In this document: in pieces, positions 63,227 to 64,000 of the stretch
Layout of the letters: the number at the start of each line of letters is the position of its first letter
How positions within the stretch are numbered: position 1 is the first letter of the stretch
DNA from: Lysinibacillus_B sp050613145
GTDB lineage: Bacteria > Bacillota > Bacilli > Bacillales_A > Planococcaceae
Length of the DNA stretch: 64,000 bases
Assembly: GCF_050613145.1 (NCBI RefSeq)
Contig: NZ_CP192507.1
Coordinates: forward strand, 2,976,001-3,040,000
Direction of reading: 5' to 3'
Notes under the pieces: generated by a model
Databases searched by the model: none
What the model was told of the DNA's origin: nothing
The model's input: the letters and a program-made list of their open reading frames with translations, nothing else
Translations under genes and position numbers: made by a program

Positions 63227-64000
63227 TTGACAGAAAAATTATTTGCACTTGATATCGGGACACGTTCAGTGATAGGGATTATTTTAGAAGTAAATCAAGA
63301 TCATTATCATGTGACAGATATTTTAATCAAAGAACATAAAGAACGTGCAATGGTCGATGGTCAAATACATAATGTCCTCTATGTCGCTGAGCTCATTACT
63401 GAAATTAAAGCACAACTGGAAAAAAAACATGGTCCGTTAACAAAAGTAAATGTAGCTGCTGCTGGTCGTTCATTAAAAACAGAGCAAGCAAGCGTGACAA
63501 TTAACATTAAAAATCGCCCGATCTTTACAGAAGAGGATATTGCACGATTGGAACTACAAGCTGTACAACAAGCACAAACACAACTTCTTCAACAAAAAGA
63601 GGATGGAAAGATCAATCACTATTATTGTGTCGGTTATTCTGTACTTTATTACCGTTTAGATGGAGAAGAAATTGGTAGTTTACTCGACCAACAAGGAGAC
63701 GAGGCAACAGTAGAAGTCATTGCAACGTTTTTACCACGTGTCGTTGTAGAATCCCTGCTAGCAGCATTAAAGCGGGCAAATTTAGAAATGGAAGCTTTAA
63801 CACTTGAGCCCATTGCAGCGATTAATGTCTTAATCCCTTCCACAATGCGCCGTTTAAATGTGGCCCTTGTTGATATCGGTGCTGGAACATCCGATATTGC
63901 CATTACCGATAAGAGCACGATTGTAGCTTACGGTATGGTACCAACAGCTGGAGACGAAATTACAGAAGCATTAAGTGACCATTACTTGCTTGATTTCCCT
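63227..64000 (+). CDS. FtsA/PilM-like actin-fold protein, partial (C-terminus outside window)
   Basis: The first 258 codons are present. The start is TTG 63227 with AAGGAAGG about 9 bp ahead. LFALDIGTRSVIGIILEV is the phosphate-1 motif of the actin/Hsp70/FtsA superfamily, and NVALVDIGAGTSDIAITD near residue 207 is the phosphate-2 motif. The region between (VDGQIHNVLYVAELITEIKA, VNVAAAGRSLKT) fits the FtsA/PilM SHS2-type insert. It is a paralogue of FtsA rather than the division gene itself, which lies with ftsZ elsewhere. The role is unknown; a membrane-linked scaffold is possible. Confidence 0.85.
   Translation, partial: MTEKLFALDIGTRSVIGIILEVNQDHYHVTDILIKEHKERAMVDGQIHNVLYVAELITEIKAQLEKKHGPLTKVNVAAAGRSLKTEQASVTINIKNRPIFTEEDIARLELQAVQQAQTQLLQQKEDGKINHYYCVGYSVLYYRLDGEEIGSLLDQQGDEATVEVIATFLPRVVVESLLAALKRANLEMEALTLEPIAAINVLIPSTMRRLNVALVDIGAGTSDIAITDKSTIVAYGMVPTAGDEITEALSDHYLLDFP

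Overview
The window reads as a core chromosomal segment of a low-GC, endospore-forming Bacillales bacterium. It has a small acid-soluble spore protein, EzrA, CcpA, a tyrosyl T-box leader and Bacillus-style Shine-Dalgarno sites. Gene content and order follow the 'ytx/acu/cit' sector of the Bacillus subtilis chromosome, and the protein and repeat character suggest Planococcaceae (Solibacillus/Lysinibacillus-like). The genus is inferred; no 16S gene is present.

Left part (1-21.7 kb): icd (cut by the window edge), citZ, ytvI, fxsA, pyk-pfkA, and an operon of a GntR/FadR-type regulator with accD-accA that has a perfect palindromic operator in front of it. A strange protein built of GF(N/D)xx pentapeptides follows, then dnaE, nrnA, ytpI, ytoI, ytkL, an M24 peptidase, ald and a universal stress protein. 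These cover central carbon flow (glycolysis exit, TCA entry, malonyl-CoA supply), DNA replication and nanoRNA turnover.

Middle part (21.7-37.5 kb): a decayed NERD-domain gene with a 21-bp periodic repeat at its 3' side, ytxK, a small highly structured palindromic element, tpx, yteJ, sppA, an acyl-CoA synthetase (ytcI-like), ssp, thiI-nifZ, a DUF202 protein, ezrA, hisJ, a free-methionine sulfoxide reductase, a GAF-GGDEF protein and rpsD with its leader.

Accessory island (about 37.5-47 kb): in B. subtilis rpsD and tyrS are close neighbours. Here they are separated by roughly 9.5 kb of unlike composition: a phage terminase small-subunit relic, a GC-rich pair coding a 1601-residue DUF4132 protein and a 132-residue partner, an AT-rich frameshifted EndoU-type toxin end, an orphan immunity-like gene and a Yip1-family membrane protein.

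Right part (47-64 kb): tyrS with T-box, a class A penicillin-binding protein, argCJBD behind a good sigma-A promoter, the divergent acsA / acuABC acetate module, ccpA, the fused chorismate mutase/DAHP synthase, and the start of an FtsA/PilM-like actin-fold protein cut by the window end.

Two dispersed non-coding repeat families stand out. One is a 600-700 bp GC-rich intergenic element (two full copies and one deletion derivative) with matching near-palindromic ends. The other is a terminator-bearing repeat (two copies plus a related hairpin). No rRNA, tRNA, CRISPR array or intact insertion sequence was seen.
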